A DNA stretch of 32,585 bases from Okeania sp. SIO2C9 (GCF_010672455.1 NZ_JAAHGO010000007.1:255805-288389); one strand, 5' to 3'. Numbered from the stretch's first letter, positions 9,869 to 18,599 are shown. Notes: generated by a model not told the origin, from the sequence alone. Numbers and translations are program-made.

Positions 9869-10237
9869 ATGAAACCATTCATTTACGAAACAATGTATAT
9901 TTTGCGTCCAGACCTGAATGAAGAACAGGTAGAACAGACAATTGCAAAATATAAAGATTTATTGCAGGAACAGGGCGCTTACGACCTAGAAATTCAACAT
10001 CGTGGTAAGCGTCGTTTAGCTTATGAGATAAACGATCATCGAGAAGGTACATATATTCAGATGAACTACCAAGGTCCTCCCACTCAAATAGCTGTATTGG
10101 AGAGGGCAATGCGTTTGAGTGAAGAGGTTATTCGTTACTTAACGATTAAACAGGAAGTACCCAAAAATACTACACCAGATACTACTGCACCAGATACTCA
10201 AGATCAACCAGAACCATTAGCAGCAGTAGTGGAATAG
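9869..10237 (+). CDS. rpsF: 30S ribosomal protein S6
   Basis: A 122-residue protein. The S6 core is clear: [18 protein letters not shown] at the N-terminus, [21 protein letters not shown] (about residues 45-65) and [12 protein letters not shown] near 90. S6 binds 16S rRNA in the platform of the small subunit together with S18. The C-terminal tail after residue 100 is acidic and Thr/Pro-rich, as in many cyanobacterial S6 proteins. Strong AAAGGAG ribosome-binding site ten bases before the ATG. The usual partners rpsR and ssb are not adjacent. Confidence 0.95.
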   Translation: MKPFIYETMYILRPDLNEEQVEQTIAKYKDLLQEQGAYDLEIQHRGKRRLAYEINDHREGTYIQMNYQGPPTQIAVLERAMRLSEEVIRYLTIKQEVPKNTTPDTTAPDTQDQPEPLAAVVE

Positions 10238-10390
10238 TAATATTTCACCTCAACCCACATTATTTGGACTAAAAGATTTGAGAGCTTTGATTCACCCAAA
10301 AAAAGCAAACTCAACAAAAAAGTAGAATTTGAAAATCTGAAATAGGAGAGTTTCCCCTATTTCCTTTACCAAAAAAGTGGGTCTAAAGCC

Positions 10391-10413
10391 TCGCCCTTCT
10401 AGGGCGACTTTTT
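10391..10413 (+). terminator. Hairpin with T-run (rpsF terminator or IS left-end hairpin)
   Basis: TCGCCCT-tct-AGGGCGA (7-bp stem) followed by CTTTTT. It can end rpsF transcription. Because a tnpB remnant follows, the same hairpin may be the left end of an IS200/IS605-type element. A weaker hairpin (gaaatagg/cctatttc) lies at 10339-10363. Confidence 0.6.
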
Positions 10414-10467
10414 ATAGATAAAAATAGTAATAATTATCCTATCATATTATTAGTTTATATCAGAATT

Positions 10468-11386
10468 ATAAAAGCTAGATTTAAGTATCCTATTTATCCA
10501 ACACCGGGACAAAAATACCGATTAGCCAAAGTATTTGGTTGTGTCCGTGTTGTTTGGAATGATAGTCTAGCTTGCTGCCAAGAAAAGTACAAATCAGGAG
10601 AAAAAAAAACCATTAATCCTGAGCTACAAAAGCTTTTTATTACTCAAGCTAAAAAGACTGAAAATAGAGAGTGGTTATCAGAAGTTTCTGCTATACCATT
10701 ACAGCAATCTTTGAATGACTTAAACCGTAGAGGCGAAGGACTGTTTGCCCCTAAAAAACTTTTTTAAATCAACTAAAGGTCAGAAAAAAGGTAAACTTGT
10801 TAAACCTCCTAAATTCAAAAAACGTAGAAAGTCAAAACAAACTGCAAGATTTACACTCATGAGGGTTTAAAGTTGGTGAACATAAAGTTTATTTAGCCAA
10901 GATTGGGAAGTTAAAAATAGTTTGGTCTAGAGAGTTAACTAGTCAACCTTCTTCAGTAACTGTTATCAAGGACTCACTTCATAGATATTTCTTAAGTTTT
11001 GTAGTAGAAACTTTACCAAAAATTTTGCCTAAAACTGATAATTCAGTAAGTATAGATTTAGGCATCAAAACTTTTGCTACTTTGAGTAATGGTGAAAAGG
11101 TTGATGCTCCTAAGTCACTGAAAAAACGAATTAAGAAGTAGCCTCTTTCAGAGAAGCTTTCCTATCGGAATGCTACGCAAAGACTAAGGAAAATTAAGTC
11201 AGTCATTATCTCAGAAAACTAGAGGGTCTAAATCATATGAAAAAGCGAGGCTAAGAGTTGCTAAATTTTCCTAGGTCATGCTGCGCAAACATGCCACACT
11301 GAAAGATACCCTTGACAGATTTTCTGCATAAATTATCTACTGAAATTATGGACGAAAACCAAGTAATAGTTTTAGCGGATTTACAA
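10468..11386 (+). pseudogene. Decayed tnpB of an IS200/IS605-type element
   Basis: The reading begins at ATA in place of ATG (KARFKYPIYPTPGQKYRLAKVFG), the typical TnpB N-terminus, then VVWNDSLACC. It breaks at about 10740 where foreign bases replace part of the helical region, shifts frame, breaks again near 10860, and continues through SVSIDLGIKTFATL, the RuvC-I block with its Asp. At about 11140-11190 and 11267-11291 short repeats interrupt the arginine/lysine-rich stretch. The last recognisable part is FLHKLSTEIMDENQ then IVLADL, where the RuvC-II Glu is Ala. It then joins a group II intron RT fragment, so the catalytic C-terminus and right end are missing. TnpB is an RNA-guided nuclease; this copy cannot be active. 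Confidence 0.8.
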
Positions 11387-11668
11387 AGCGTCACGTCCTG
11401 GAGATGTCAGAACAGTTCGCAGACTCCAAAAATGACTAACAAAGTCTTGGGTTGCAAAAGTTATCGCGGTGCGTCGAGTAACCCAAGACAATCAAGGCCG
11501 AAAGACGGCAGGTGTGGATAGCGTTAAATCGCTGACCCCAAAGCAAGGTCTGGCCTTGGCAAATAAATTAAAGCTGGGTACAAAGGTCAGACCAACTCGG
11601 AGAGTATGGATTCCCAAACCAGGGATGGATGAAAAGCGACCTTTAGGAATACCGATTATTAATTATAT
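11387..11668 (+). pseudogene. Group II intron reverse transcriptase N-terminal fragment
   Basis: One frame reads YKASRPGDVRTVRRLQK, a stop, then LTKSWVAKVIAVRRVTQD and TAGVDSVKSL, ending ...RRVWIPKPGMDEKRPLGIPII. This is the RT-0/RT-1 part of a group II intron-encoded protein. It stops where RT-2 (the 'LEPEWEA' block) should begin. It has one in-frame TGA and no start. The sequence differs from the complete intron protein at 28046-29509, so it comes from another intron lineage. It directly abuts the tnpB remnant. Confidence 0.8.
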
Positions 11669-11748
11669 GAGTTATGAAGCTATACTATTTCTAAATATAA
11701 AATATAAATTATATAGGAACTACTGAATAATTTAGGAGCAAACTTAAA

Positions 11749-12306
11749 GTGAAGCAGATGCAAAAGTTAAATTCACAACAACTTCAACTTGAAGTATCTC
11801 GTCTTAACGAAGAATTACAAATGCGAGACCAATTAATTCAACAATTGTCTCAAGAACTTTTTCGATTAGTTAAGGGAAATACAAGTATAGTACCAACATC
11901 AACAGTTCCTGAAAGTTATCAATCTCAAATGCAAAGCTTAAAGGAACAACTCAATGAAGTTGAACAACAAGTAAATTTTTATCAAGAACAAATTGCTGAA
12001 CGAGATGCAGAAGTATATAATTTACGTCATTCTGTCCAAGAATTAACAGACCGCTCACAAATGTTAGAACAAGTAGTACAAGAGCTACCAGAAGTCTATC
12101 GTCAAAAATTCTCCGAACGCCTGGCAGAAGTGCTTGAAAAAGTGGAAACTTTACAAAAGGAAAATCGTCAATTACATGCAGAGTTACAAAGTGTTAGTTA
12201 TCGTCTAGCAGTTAGAAATCGTCGTGCTAATGGTCTAGATTTGCCTGCTTTTGGACCCGGGCAACCTGGTTCTTCTGTAGAAATGCCGACGTTTGGAAAT
12301 GCTTAA
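11749..12306 (+). CDS. Coiled-coil protein, conserved in cyanobacteria
   Basis: A 185-residue soluble protein, Gln/Glu/Leu-rich, with strong heptad character in residues 5-45 (QQLQLEVSRLNEELQMRDQ) and again at about 60-150. The tail is Gly/Pro-rich (FGPGQPGSSVEMPTFG). No enzyme motif is seen. I recall similar proteins as cyanobacterial hypotheticals without an assigned function; a scaffold role would be a guess. The start is GTG at 11749, ten bases after AGGAG; the ATG at 11758 is too far from it. Convergent with the STAS gene across a shared terminator. Confidence 0.7.
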   Translation: MKQMQKLNSQQLQLEVSRLNEELQMRDQLIQQLSQELFRLVKGNTSIVPTSTVPESYQSQMQSLKEQLNEVEQQVNFYQEQIAERDAEVYNLRHSVQELTDRSQMLEQVVQELPEVYRQKFSERLAEVLEKVETLQKENRQLHAELQSVSYRLAVRNRRANGLDLPAFGPGQPGSSVEMPTFGNA

Positions 12307-12436
12307 TTTAAATAAATATTTGCTGAGATAGGTACAACATTCTATCTTAGCATTAGTATAAAATTTTATCTAAAGAGAGTAGTGTTTTGATAATTAGTGA
12401 ACTGCAATAAAATTCTATTGATGTTCATTTATAAGT

Positions 12437-12473
12437 TCGGCTCAGTTACTATTAAATTTAGCATCTGAGCCGA
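12437..12473. terminator. Bidirectional hairpin between convergent genes
   Basis: A 9-bp inverted repeat TCGGCTCAG / CTGAGCCGA with a 19-base AT-rich loop, between the coiled-coil gene (plus) and the STAS gene (minus). There is no long T-run on either side, so termination is likely but not certain. Confidence 0.5.
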
Positions 12474-12501
12474 GCATTTAAAAATCAGCTTACAGTTTAA
12501 C

Positions 12502-12861
12502 TTAAGCTGTTACTAATTTTGCATGAGAATCTAAAAAAATATCATCAATAGTGTTAAAAATTTGAAAAACTCTATCTAACTGAGTAATTTCAAAAACCAA
12601 TCTAGCTGTGGGGTTAAGGTTACAGATAGCTAAACTACAGCCATGTTCACGAGCCTTTTTTAAGCCAATAACTAATGCACTTAAACCAGAACTATCTATA
12701 AACTCCACATTAGCCATATCAATAATCCAAAGATTGTAGTTTTTTTCTAGTAGAGATATGAATTGCTGCTTAATCGCATTTGCTCCAGCTAAGTCTAAGC
12801 GGTGATTCGGAACGAGAATAATATGTTGACTGGCATCAATAGCTTTCATAGGTATCACCAT
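12502..12861 (-). CDS. STAS-domain anti-sigma factor antagonist-like protein
   Basis: A 119-residue single STAS domain. LDLAGANAIKQQF, then LWIIDMANVEFIDSSGLSALV (about residues 44-64) contains the DSSG motif whose first Ser is the phosphorylation site in SpoIIAA/RsbV-type proteins. Such proteins bind a partner-switching kinase/anti-sigma factor in the unphosphorylated state. No kinase or phosphatase gene is adjacent, so the partner is elsewhere. Two starts are possible: 12861 (MVIPMK) or 12849 (MKAIDA); GGTGAT just before the second could favour it. Confidence 0.85.
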   Translation of the reverse strand: MVIPMKAIDASQHIILVPNHRLDLAGANAIKQQFISLLEKNYNLWIIDMANVEFIDSSGLSALVIGLKKAREHGCSLAICNLNPTARLVFEITQLDRVFQIFNTIDDIFLDSHAKLVTA

Positions 12862-13335
12862 TAATTAAAAGGAAAAAAATTACTTTTTACTTTGCTCTGA
12901 AATATAAATTGTTTTAGATTGAAGATCATTCATTACACCCTAATTATCAACAATCTAGAAGTTGTAATGATACTCAGGAAATTCACTTTACTAGGAATAG
13001 AATTCCCTGTATAAAATACAAAATTGACAGTGACAGTAATTATTGTCAATTATAGTGCAAGTTTTTAGCTTTTGTTATATATTTAATAGTTATTGCGTAC
13101 ATCAATTAATTATCTATAACCTATAAAGACCGCTTAAGTCATAAATAAGTTTCCTTTAAATATAACTACTGGTCTATCAACTTTGAAATGATGGATAGAT
13201 TTTGTAACCTGTGATTTTTGGGTAATGCTTTTTAAGATTAGCCACTCCTCAAAACCATCTTTACAGATCACTATCTGGCAATAAAATATAAAAAAATGAT
13301 AAATTCGATTTAGTTCGATTAAAGATTACCGTATT
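12862..13335. other. Divergent spacer with an AATTGACA inverted repeat
   Basis: Holds the promoters of the STAS gene and the DedA gene. AATTGACA (13022-13029) and TGTCAATT (13044-13051) form a perfect 8-bp inverted repeat with centres 22 bp apart, a geometry suitable for a dimeric regulator. Nothing else is recognised. Confidence 0.4.
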
Positions 13336-13965
13336 ATGCACCTGGAATTTGTATCATTAGAAACAATTCAATTAATAGCCCATAAATACGGCTATCTAGC
13401 CATTTTTTTAGGAATAGCCCTCGAAAATGCAGGAGTCCCCTTACCTGGAGAAACAGTGACACTCGTAGGTGGTTTCCTTGCAGGTAGTGGGGAATTACTT
13501 TATAGATATGTACTTAGCTGTGCAATTATAGGTGCAGTATTCGGCGACAGTTGTGGATATTTGATTGGCAAGTATGGTGGCTGGCCATTAATGTTGAAGT
13601 TAGGTCAAATATTTCGGATTAAAGAGGAAAAACTGATAGATACAAAAAATCAGTTTAGTAAAAATGCAGCTAAAGCAGTATTTTTTGGTCGATTTATTAC
13701 ATTACTACGGATTTTTGCTGGCCCTTTAGCGGGAATTGCTCAAATGCCTTACTGGAAATTTTTATTATGTAATGCTAGTGGAGCGACTATTTGGGCATTG
13801 ACAATGGTCAGTTTATCCTTCTTTTTGGGACAAGTTGTACCTCTAGAAAAATTAGTATCTTGGGTTGCACAATTTGGTGTAGCTGCTTTGGTACTATTGG
13901 TAGCTTGGATTTTGATTCCTATTGGGTTAGAGTCTTTGAAGAAAGGAAAAGAAAATACAGGTTGA
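13336..13965 (+). CDS. DedA family (VTT domain) membrane protein
   Basis: A 209-residue integral membrane protein. The family signatures are present: FLGIALENAGVPLPGETVTL (about residues 23-42), GDSCGYLIGKYGG (about 68-80) and FFGRFITLLRIFAGPLAGIA (about 116-135), followed by two C-terminal membrane helices. DedA proteins are proposed lipid flippases or transporters (undecaprenyl phosphate or phospholipids) needed for envelope and pH homeostasis; the substrate of this one cannot be told from sequence. No clear ribosome-binding site. Monocistronic. Confidence 0.88.
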   Translation: MHLEFVSLETIQLIAHKYGYLAIFLGIALENAGVPLPGETVTLVGGFLAGSGELLYRYVLSCAIIGAVFGDSCGYLIGKYGGWPLMLKLGQIFRIKEEKLIDTKNQFSKNAAKAVFFGRFITLLRIFAGPLAGIAQMPYWKFLLCNASGATIWALTMVSLSFFLGQVVPLEKLVSWVAQFGVAALVLLVAWILIPIGLESLKKGKENTG

Positions 13966-13989
13966 TAATTTAAGGTTTAATATTAGTTG

Positions 13990-14155
13990 CCGAGCGGCAC
14001 CCGGAAACTCTAAACGGACGCGGAGGAAAGTGTGAGACTACCGTATTAGTTAGCAGCTTCTGCTAACATCGGATGCTTTGCGCCAGCAAAACGTCAACCC
14101 ACCGAAAAGCTATGATTCAATAGGATATCCGCGCCTAACAGCTAGAGAGGATGTC
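13990..14155 (+). ncRNA. Orphan IS200/IS605 right-end / omegaRNA-like remnant
   Basis: A structured, GC-richer stretch unlike its AT-rich surroundings. It includes gccgagcggc, a perfect hairpin GTTAGCAG-ctt-CTGCTAAC (14049-14067), 'caacccaccgaaa', and an end '...gctagagaggatgtca' that resembles the GGAGGATGTCAA terminus of the remnant at 15717-16146. No tnpB precedes it. I infer a guide-RNA/right-end remnant of a TnpB element; an unrelated small RNA is possible. Confidence 0.4.
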
Positions 14156-14263
14156 ACAAAAAATATGCTTGAAATGGTCTAACTCACAAAGTTTATGGTC
14201 TAAAAAATATCAAACTCGACAAGTGGAAACCAGTGTTAATTAGGAGCAAAAATCCTGTAACAG

Positions 14264-14665
14264 TTACAGATTATAATAACAACCAAAACGATTTGCCAGA
14301 AAGGCATCTAGGCTAATCTGTTCTTATTTGAGGAAACCAGTATGTGGAACTTCCCCATGGAGATATATATCCAAGACAGCACAAAGAGAAGCAGAAGTTG
14401 TCAGCTGGATAGAACTCCAAGTTTCTCCATACAAATTAAGGGGATAAATCTTGCGGACATCGCTGATTTGTTGAAGATAGCCGTTTTTCCAACCAGTTAC
14501 AAAACAGAAAATAACTACCACATCTTGCTTAGTAATAGGAATGGAATTTTCCAATATTTCTTGCAGGAGTTCGTGGCGATCGCTTAAACCCAATTCTTGA
14601 GTTAAAAATTTCATCAGATATTGATGACCTTCGTAGCGCACGGTCTTGTAGTTGAGAGTACGCAC
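14264..14665 (-). pseudogene. C-terminal remnant of a saccharopine dehydrogenase-like gene
   Basis: Minus-strand reading VRTLNYKTVRYEGHQYLMKF, then PITKQDVVVIFCFVTGWKNG and YGETWSSIQLTTSASLCAVLD, matches my memory of the C-terminal domain of saccharopine dehydrogenase / carboxynorspermidine synthase-type proteins. An in-frame TAA follows TGFLK (stop at 14324-14326). Beyond it the same frame continues EQISLDAFLANRFG to another stop at 14264, so a CAA codon appears to have become TAA. The whole N-terminal NAD(P)-binding domain is missing upstream. It is non-functional as an enzyme. Confidence 0.7.
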
Positions 14666-14699
14666 TTGGAATCAATAAGAGTCCATTCTGGCTAGTCTA

Positions 14700-15140
14700 G
14701 GACTTTCTCAAGTTTAGCCAAGAAACTCTGACGTGCCATAAACACCAAGACACCTTGAGGTTAAATATTCTATTGAAGTTTATTCAGTTCTGCTGAACCA
14801 GCATGGCTTTCAGCAAATACTCCTCTAGCAATAATACCACTGGCCTTCTCTAAGTTTCTGAATTACTCATCACCTATAGAGCAACAAACTAAGGATTTAT
14901 ATATGCCTTTTTCTGCTGCTTTGGTCAACATACCAGGTAATATGTCCATACCTATTATTTGTTCAAATCCCAATTCAGCTAATGCCACACCAACTAGACC
15001 TGTTCCGGCCCCAACATCAAGAATTGTATCATGTTTATTGGCCACATATCTGGCCATTGATCATAGTTTTCCACTAACTAATCAATATTTTGACTAGAAC
15101 AGATCCACTTTAACCACTGGTTTGTTTCTATCTCAGACAT
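14700..15140 (-). pseudogene. Decayed SAM-dependent methyltransferase gene
   Basis: ATG at 15140 opens MSEIETNQWLKWICSSQNID, followed by a TAG. A second segment (15057-14863) holds the SAM motif TILDVGAGTGLVGVALAELG and IGMDILPGML. After another stop the family region reads GIIARGVFAESHAGSAELNK. The pieces are in family order but in different frames or split by stops, so this is one broken class I methyltransferase gene. It sits beside another gene remnant (14264-14665) on the same strand, which suggests decay of a wider segment. Confidence 0.65.
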
Positions 15141-15360
15141 TCTTTTGTTATTCAATATTTCATCAATAGTAGAAATTCTACTTTAATTAAATCCCAAAAC
15201 TTTGTGCTATTCCTAGTCCATAGAAATGCTCAAACATTTTAGTAGGTTGTTAATTTACTACCCGAAGTTTTGAAACGTTTTTGTCCCTCGAATATTCATT
15301 ACTGGATTTAGCAACACCAATATTTCCATTAGTTTAGATTTAAATATGAAGAGATAAGTT

Positions 15361-15391
15361 TTGATGTTAATGGCTCGAGTTAAGATATACT
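15361..15391 (+). promoter_or_regulatory. Possible psbK promoter
   Basis: TTGATG (15361-15366) and TATACT (15386-15391) are separated by 19 bases, 40 bases upstream of the psbK ATG. The spacing is longer than ideal, so this is tentative. Confidence 0.3.
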
Positions 15392-15431
15392 AAATATCAT
15401 AAAAATTTTGTGAAAAAGGTAGGTTGATGTT

Positions 15432-15569
15432 ATGGAATTAGCAATGCTATTGGCAAAACTGCCAGAAGCTTACTCTGTTTTTGACCCTTTAGTTGATGTT
15501 TTACCAGTAATTCCTGTTTTCTTCTTGTTGTTAGCTTTTGTGTGGCAAGCAGCAGTTGGTTTCAAATAA
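15432..15569 (+). CDS. psbK: Photosystem II reaction center protein K
   Basis: A 45-residue precursor whose mature part is the canonical Psb[21 protein letters not shown], then [16 protein letters not shown] to the stop. The first eight residues are the short leader that is removed after insertion. PsbK is a single-span thylakoid membrane subunit at the periphery of PSII, near CP43, and helps plastoquinone binding and dimer stability. It stands alone, as is usual in cyanobacteria. A weak AGG-type site (aggtaggttg) precedes the ATG. Confidence 0.95.
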   Translation: MELAMLLAKLPEAYSVFDPLVDVLPVIPVFFLLLAFVWQAAVGFK

Positions 15570-15716
15570 AGACTAATCTTAAAGATAGCTATCAGTTACC
15601 ATTCTAATTATCGATCAGAATTTACTCGACATAATAATTTGGCAGCTGATAGCTAACTGCTTTAAGCAGTATTAATAGCATAAGTTCATTGAAGAAAGCA
15701 GAAGGGAAAATTTCTT

Positions 15717-16146
15717 ATGGATAGTCTTCGACATGCCACTCCGTGTCTACAAACCCCAAAAAATTTTAAACATTGTGTAGACGGTGGAGCATTAAACCCA
15801 CTACAGAAAAGATAAACTTATAATAGAGTGTTTGTCAAATAAATATCAAATAAATATTTAGAAAGCGTGGAGTGCGAAGCGTTTTATCTCAACGTTGGTT
15901 GAAGACCCGCGCTCTCCTGAAGGGGAGCGTCGTATGGGAAAACCAATCAATTTTGCGGTTTTGTCAATAGTGTGTTAAACTTAGAATCTGTCTGCTGGGC
16001 TAGCAGTTTCAGTCTGTGGAGCGACTTTAAGACCGAAAAGAGGCTCGACCTTGGAGGCTGGTGCATTGAAGCATAAAGGCCTAATAGCGCGATGGTTAGG
16101 AATCCCGCGCTGTCTCCTAGAGCAGCGTCGGGAGGATGTCAATTAA
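15717..16146 (+). mobile_element. 3' remnant of an IS200/IS605-type element (possible tnpB tail, omegaRNA, right end)
   Basis: A frame ending at 15815 (HATPCLQTP...CVDGGALNPLQKR) could be the disordered C-terminal tail of a TnpB; this part is tentative. Downstream is a long structured, GC-richer region with nested hairpins (CGCTCTCC-tgaa-GGGGAGCG at about 15909-15928). It ends in a hairpin CCCGCGCTG...CAGCGTCGGG (16104-16132) and then GGAGGATGTCAA, the kind of right end and guide-RNA scaffold terminus I associate with cyanobacterial TnpB elements. The bases after 16146 would be the guide/target side. No intact nuclease is present in the window to use it. Confidence 0.5.
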
Positions 16147-16280
16147 CGTACCATCCCACAGCACACGGTGCTTAACCTAACCTATTTAACCAGTATTAAT
16201 TGCATAAGTTAAATAGACCTATAAAAACAATTTAGGTTACTCATCTATAAGATAAGATAATTTGTTTTCCAAAGTAATTT

Positions 16281-16381
16281 GGTGTTGCATAGTAGGAGGA
16301 TAAAACTACTGTTAGGGAAGAATTAATTGCTTATTGAAAATTAGCTATTACCAATTATCCATTTAATTAATATGCAACACT
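16281..16381. mobile_element. MITE family 4, copy A (GTGTTGCATA ends)
   Basis: An element of about 100 bp with terminal inverted repeats GTGTTGCATA / TATGCAACAC. The whole element is nearly identical to 16594-16689 (gtaggaggataaaactact, then attaattgcttattgaaaa). Confidence 0.75.
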
Positions 16382-16421
16382 AATGATTTTTCTTAATTTA
16401 TGTCTTATTTATACTTAGTTA

Positions 16422-16592
16422 TTACTGGAAAATCATTTGATTATCGTCGCTAAAAAAAAATTAGATAAATCTAGGACTGATTAGCAATTTTTTTAGGGGA
16501 AGCAGGTCTTTCAGATATATGTTTGATATAAGTCAAAACATGAGGATAAGAACTTAAATCCAACTTTAACATCATGGGAGTATAAGTTAAAT
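16422..16592 (-). pseudogene. Duplicated 3' end of the GST gene
   Basis: About 170 bases match the downstream flank and last ~40 codons of the GST gene (17101-17275) with scattered substitutions and small indels. Only the C-terminal tail is represented. MITE family 4 copy B begins right at its truncated inner edge. It lies about 700 bp beyond the parent gene end, in the same orientation. Confidence 0.8.
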
Positions 16593-16593
16593 T

Positions 16594-16689
16594 GGTGTTG
16601 CATAGTAGGAGGATAAAACTACTTTTAGGGAAGAATTAATTGCTTATTGAAAACTAGCTATTACCAATTATCTATTTAATATGCAACAC
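16594..16689. mobile_element. MITE family 4, copy B
   Basis: Same terminal inverted repeats as copy A (16281-16381) and nearly the same interior, about 96 bp. It borders the duplicated GST gene end. A clear target duplication could not be fixed. Confidence 0.75.
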
Positions 16690-17148
16690 TGATTATTTTT
16701 CTTAAATTTATAGCGGTCTTATTTGAGTTGTGATGTGAGATATTCTAGATTTTTAGGGAATAGGGAATAGGGAATAGGGAATAGGGAACAGAGAATAGGA
16801 AGTACCGAAGCAATAAAATTATCACATCTGATTCCTGGTTGCTATATATCTTTAATTTCTACTTATAGCAGTCGAAGGAAAGATCAGGAAATATTGACAG
16901 CTTAAAACTCAGACTACTTCAAGAATTAAGAATTTAGAATGAAGAATTTAGAATTACCTCTTCTTAATAAACAAGAGGATTGATCAAAAAGATTTTTTTT
17001 CTTTTTATCCCCTTAAAAGGGGAGGCTTTAAACCACAATTTTTCGGTAATATTTTCCAACTTCGGTTCATTCTTCTTCCTTCTTCCTTCTGCTATACTTC
17101 TTACTTGAAAATTATTTGATTATCATTAGTAAAAAAACTTAGATAAAT
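16690..17148. repeat. Repeat-rich spacer beyond the GST gene
   Basis: Holds a 'gggaatagggaatag' tandem tract (about 16756-16800), a 'tatagcag...cttaaaactcaga' dispersed repeat also seen near 24808 and 26506, 'gaatttagaat' repeats and an R1 copy (16974-17050). No gene is seen. Confidence 0.65.
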
Positions 17149-17706
17149 CTAAGAAGGATTAGCAATTGTCTTTTGGAAAGCAGGTCTTTCAGATATACGT
17201 TTGATATAAGTCAAAACATGAGGATAAGAACTTAAATCCAACTTTAGCATCATAGGAATATAAGCTAAAACTGAACCTACTGCTACATCTGCCACATTGA
17301 ATTCTTCAGCCATTAAATAAGGTTGAGTCTCAAAAATTTTATTCAATGGAGTTAATAAGCGAGGAGTTTCCTTTTCACGACTTGCCTCTACAAAAATGCC
17401 CGATGCAAGAGTAGCATTAGCAAACAATACCCACTGAAAAATTTCAGCTTTCTGTTCTAAAGAATCAGGCATTTTGCCATATTTTTCTGCAACATATAAC
17501 AGAATAGCTCCTGACTCCCAAAGTTTAAATTCTCCATCAACAATAGCAGGAACTTTTCCCATCGGATTAATCTCTAAAAAATCTGATTTGAGATGCTCTC
17601 CTGACTGCATATCGAGATTAATAAATTCATAATCAGCTTCTATTTCTTCAAGATACCAATGAACAATTGATGCTCGACTACGAGCGCCACCATAAAGTTT
17701 TAGCAC
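17149..17706 (-). CDS. Glutathione S-transferase family protein
   Basis: A 185-residue cytosolic protein. The thioredoxin-like N-terminal domain begins MLKLYGGARSRASIVHWYLEE, where Ser of the RSRAS segment is the likely thiol-stabilising residue. It contains the cis-Pro KVPAIV and the ESGAI glutathione-binding motif (about residues 64-68). The all-helical C-terminal domain carries the FNVADVAVGSVLAY N-capping segment (about 135-149). It is slightly short for the family (usually 190-220). The physiological substrate cannot be predicted. Its 3' end is duplicated at 16422-16592. The unknown gene at 17773 lies 66 bp upstream on the same strand and may be co-transcribed. Confidence 0.88.
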   Translation of the reverse strand: MLKLYGGARSRASIVHWYLEEIEADYEFINLDMQSGEHLKSDFLEINPMGKVPAIVDGEFKLWESGAILLYVAEKYGKMPDSLEQKAEIFQWVLFANATLASGIFVEASREKETPRLLTPLNKIFETQPYLMAEEFNVADVAVGSVLAYIPMMLKLDLSSYPHVLTYIKRISERPAFQKTIANPS

Positions 17707-17772
17707 GACTATATACCTAATTTTTGATAACTGTGAGTTCTACAATTTTACCCAAGTAAATCAACAGAAATA

Positions 17773-18237
17773 TTAAAGAACTTTGTGAGTATATTCATGT
17801 TGCTTCACATTGTCTTCTGAACTGACAATATTTTCAGCATTTAGTACCCGCTTACGCTCCAAAGAATAATTCAAATCATCACGACGAGTTCCCAGAGGAA
17901 TTAAAGACTTAACTTCTGGGTGAATTTTATATGTACGAGTAGTAGCGATCGCTCTTGAGGCAAAATTATCAGAGAATTGAGCTTCCGGAGGAAAATCTTC
18001 AGGTAGTAGAGGTGTGTCCCCAGATAAAACTGCACCCAAAGTAGTCCCACAAGCCATTTGATATGAAGTAGGAATTCCTTTAACAATAGCTTCGAGAGCT
18101 GCTGAGGGTATTGGTTCAACAACTTTTACTTGAGAAACTTCACCATCTTCCTTGATAAAGCAAGTTGCCAAACCAATAACTAAATAGTCATCAGTAGATA
18201 AATCTGGGGCATTGGGATAAGCAGAAACATTTGCCAT
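17773..18237 (-). CDS. Conserved cyanobacterial protein of unknown function
   Basis: A 154-residue soluble protein with no signal peptide, membrane segment or catalytic motif I know. Recognisable blocks are LSTDDYLVIGLATCFIK (about residues 13-29), EPIPSAALEAIVKGIPTSYQ, ASRAIATTRTYKIHPEVKSL and the C-terminal RKRVLNAENIVSSEDNVKQH. I recall similar sequences as hypothetical proteins confined to cyanobacteria. It is a likely two-gene unit with the downstream GST, though the gap contains no clear signal. The start at 18237 has no strong ribosome-binding site. Confidence 0.7.
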   Translation of the reverse strand: MANVSAYPNAPDLSTDDYLVIGLATCFIKEDGEVSQVKVVEPIPSAALEAIVKGIPTSYQMACGTTLGAVLSGDTPLLPEDFPPEAQFSDNFASRAIATTRTYKIHPEVKSLIPLGTRRDDLNYSLERKRVLNAENIVSSEDNVKQHEYTHKVL

Positions 18238-18599
18238 AAGCTATTCTAATTTTTAATTCTTTAGATACTAAGTCTTATTTTATCAACTTAGGGAACTCAG
18301 CCCTCAAAAAAATCTGATACTAAAATTGAGCAAACCAAAATTTTGTGTAAAAATAAGTTTATGTAAGCTAATCTGGGCTATTTTTTGACTAAAAATATAT
18401 TTAGATACTACATGGGTAGCAATTGGTATAGCTCTAGACAAATACCCTCTTGACATTCCTCTAAAACCCAAATTTACTTTCCTAACCAAAAGACGTAGTG
18501 CTATATATTTACAAATTTTCGGAATTTCTAATTGCTAAAAAGTTGCTAGATAAAGCTTTTGGCGTTGGTGAAGCACCTGTATGATATTAATGTTAATTA

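Noticed and set aside
13990-14155. Cobalamin or c-di-GMP riboswitch
   Set aside because: The stretch is structured, but the conserved core strings of those classes are absent and no gene follows in a position to be controlled.
18304-18489. 61-codon minus-strand frame
   Set aside because: No ribosome-binding site, unclear composition, and it overlaps a repeat end at about 18493; not enough support for a gene.
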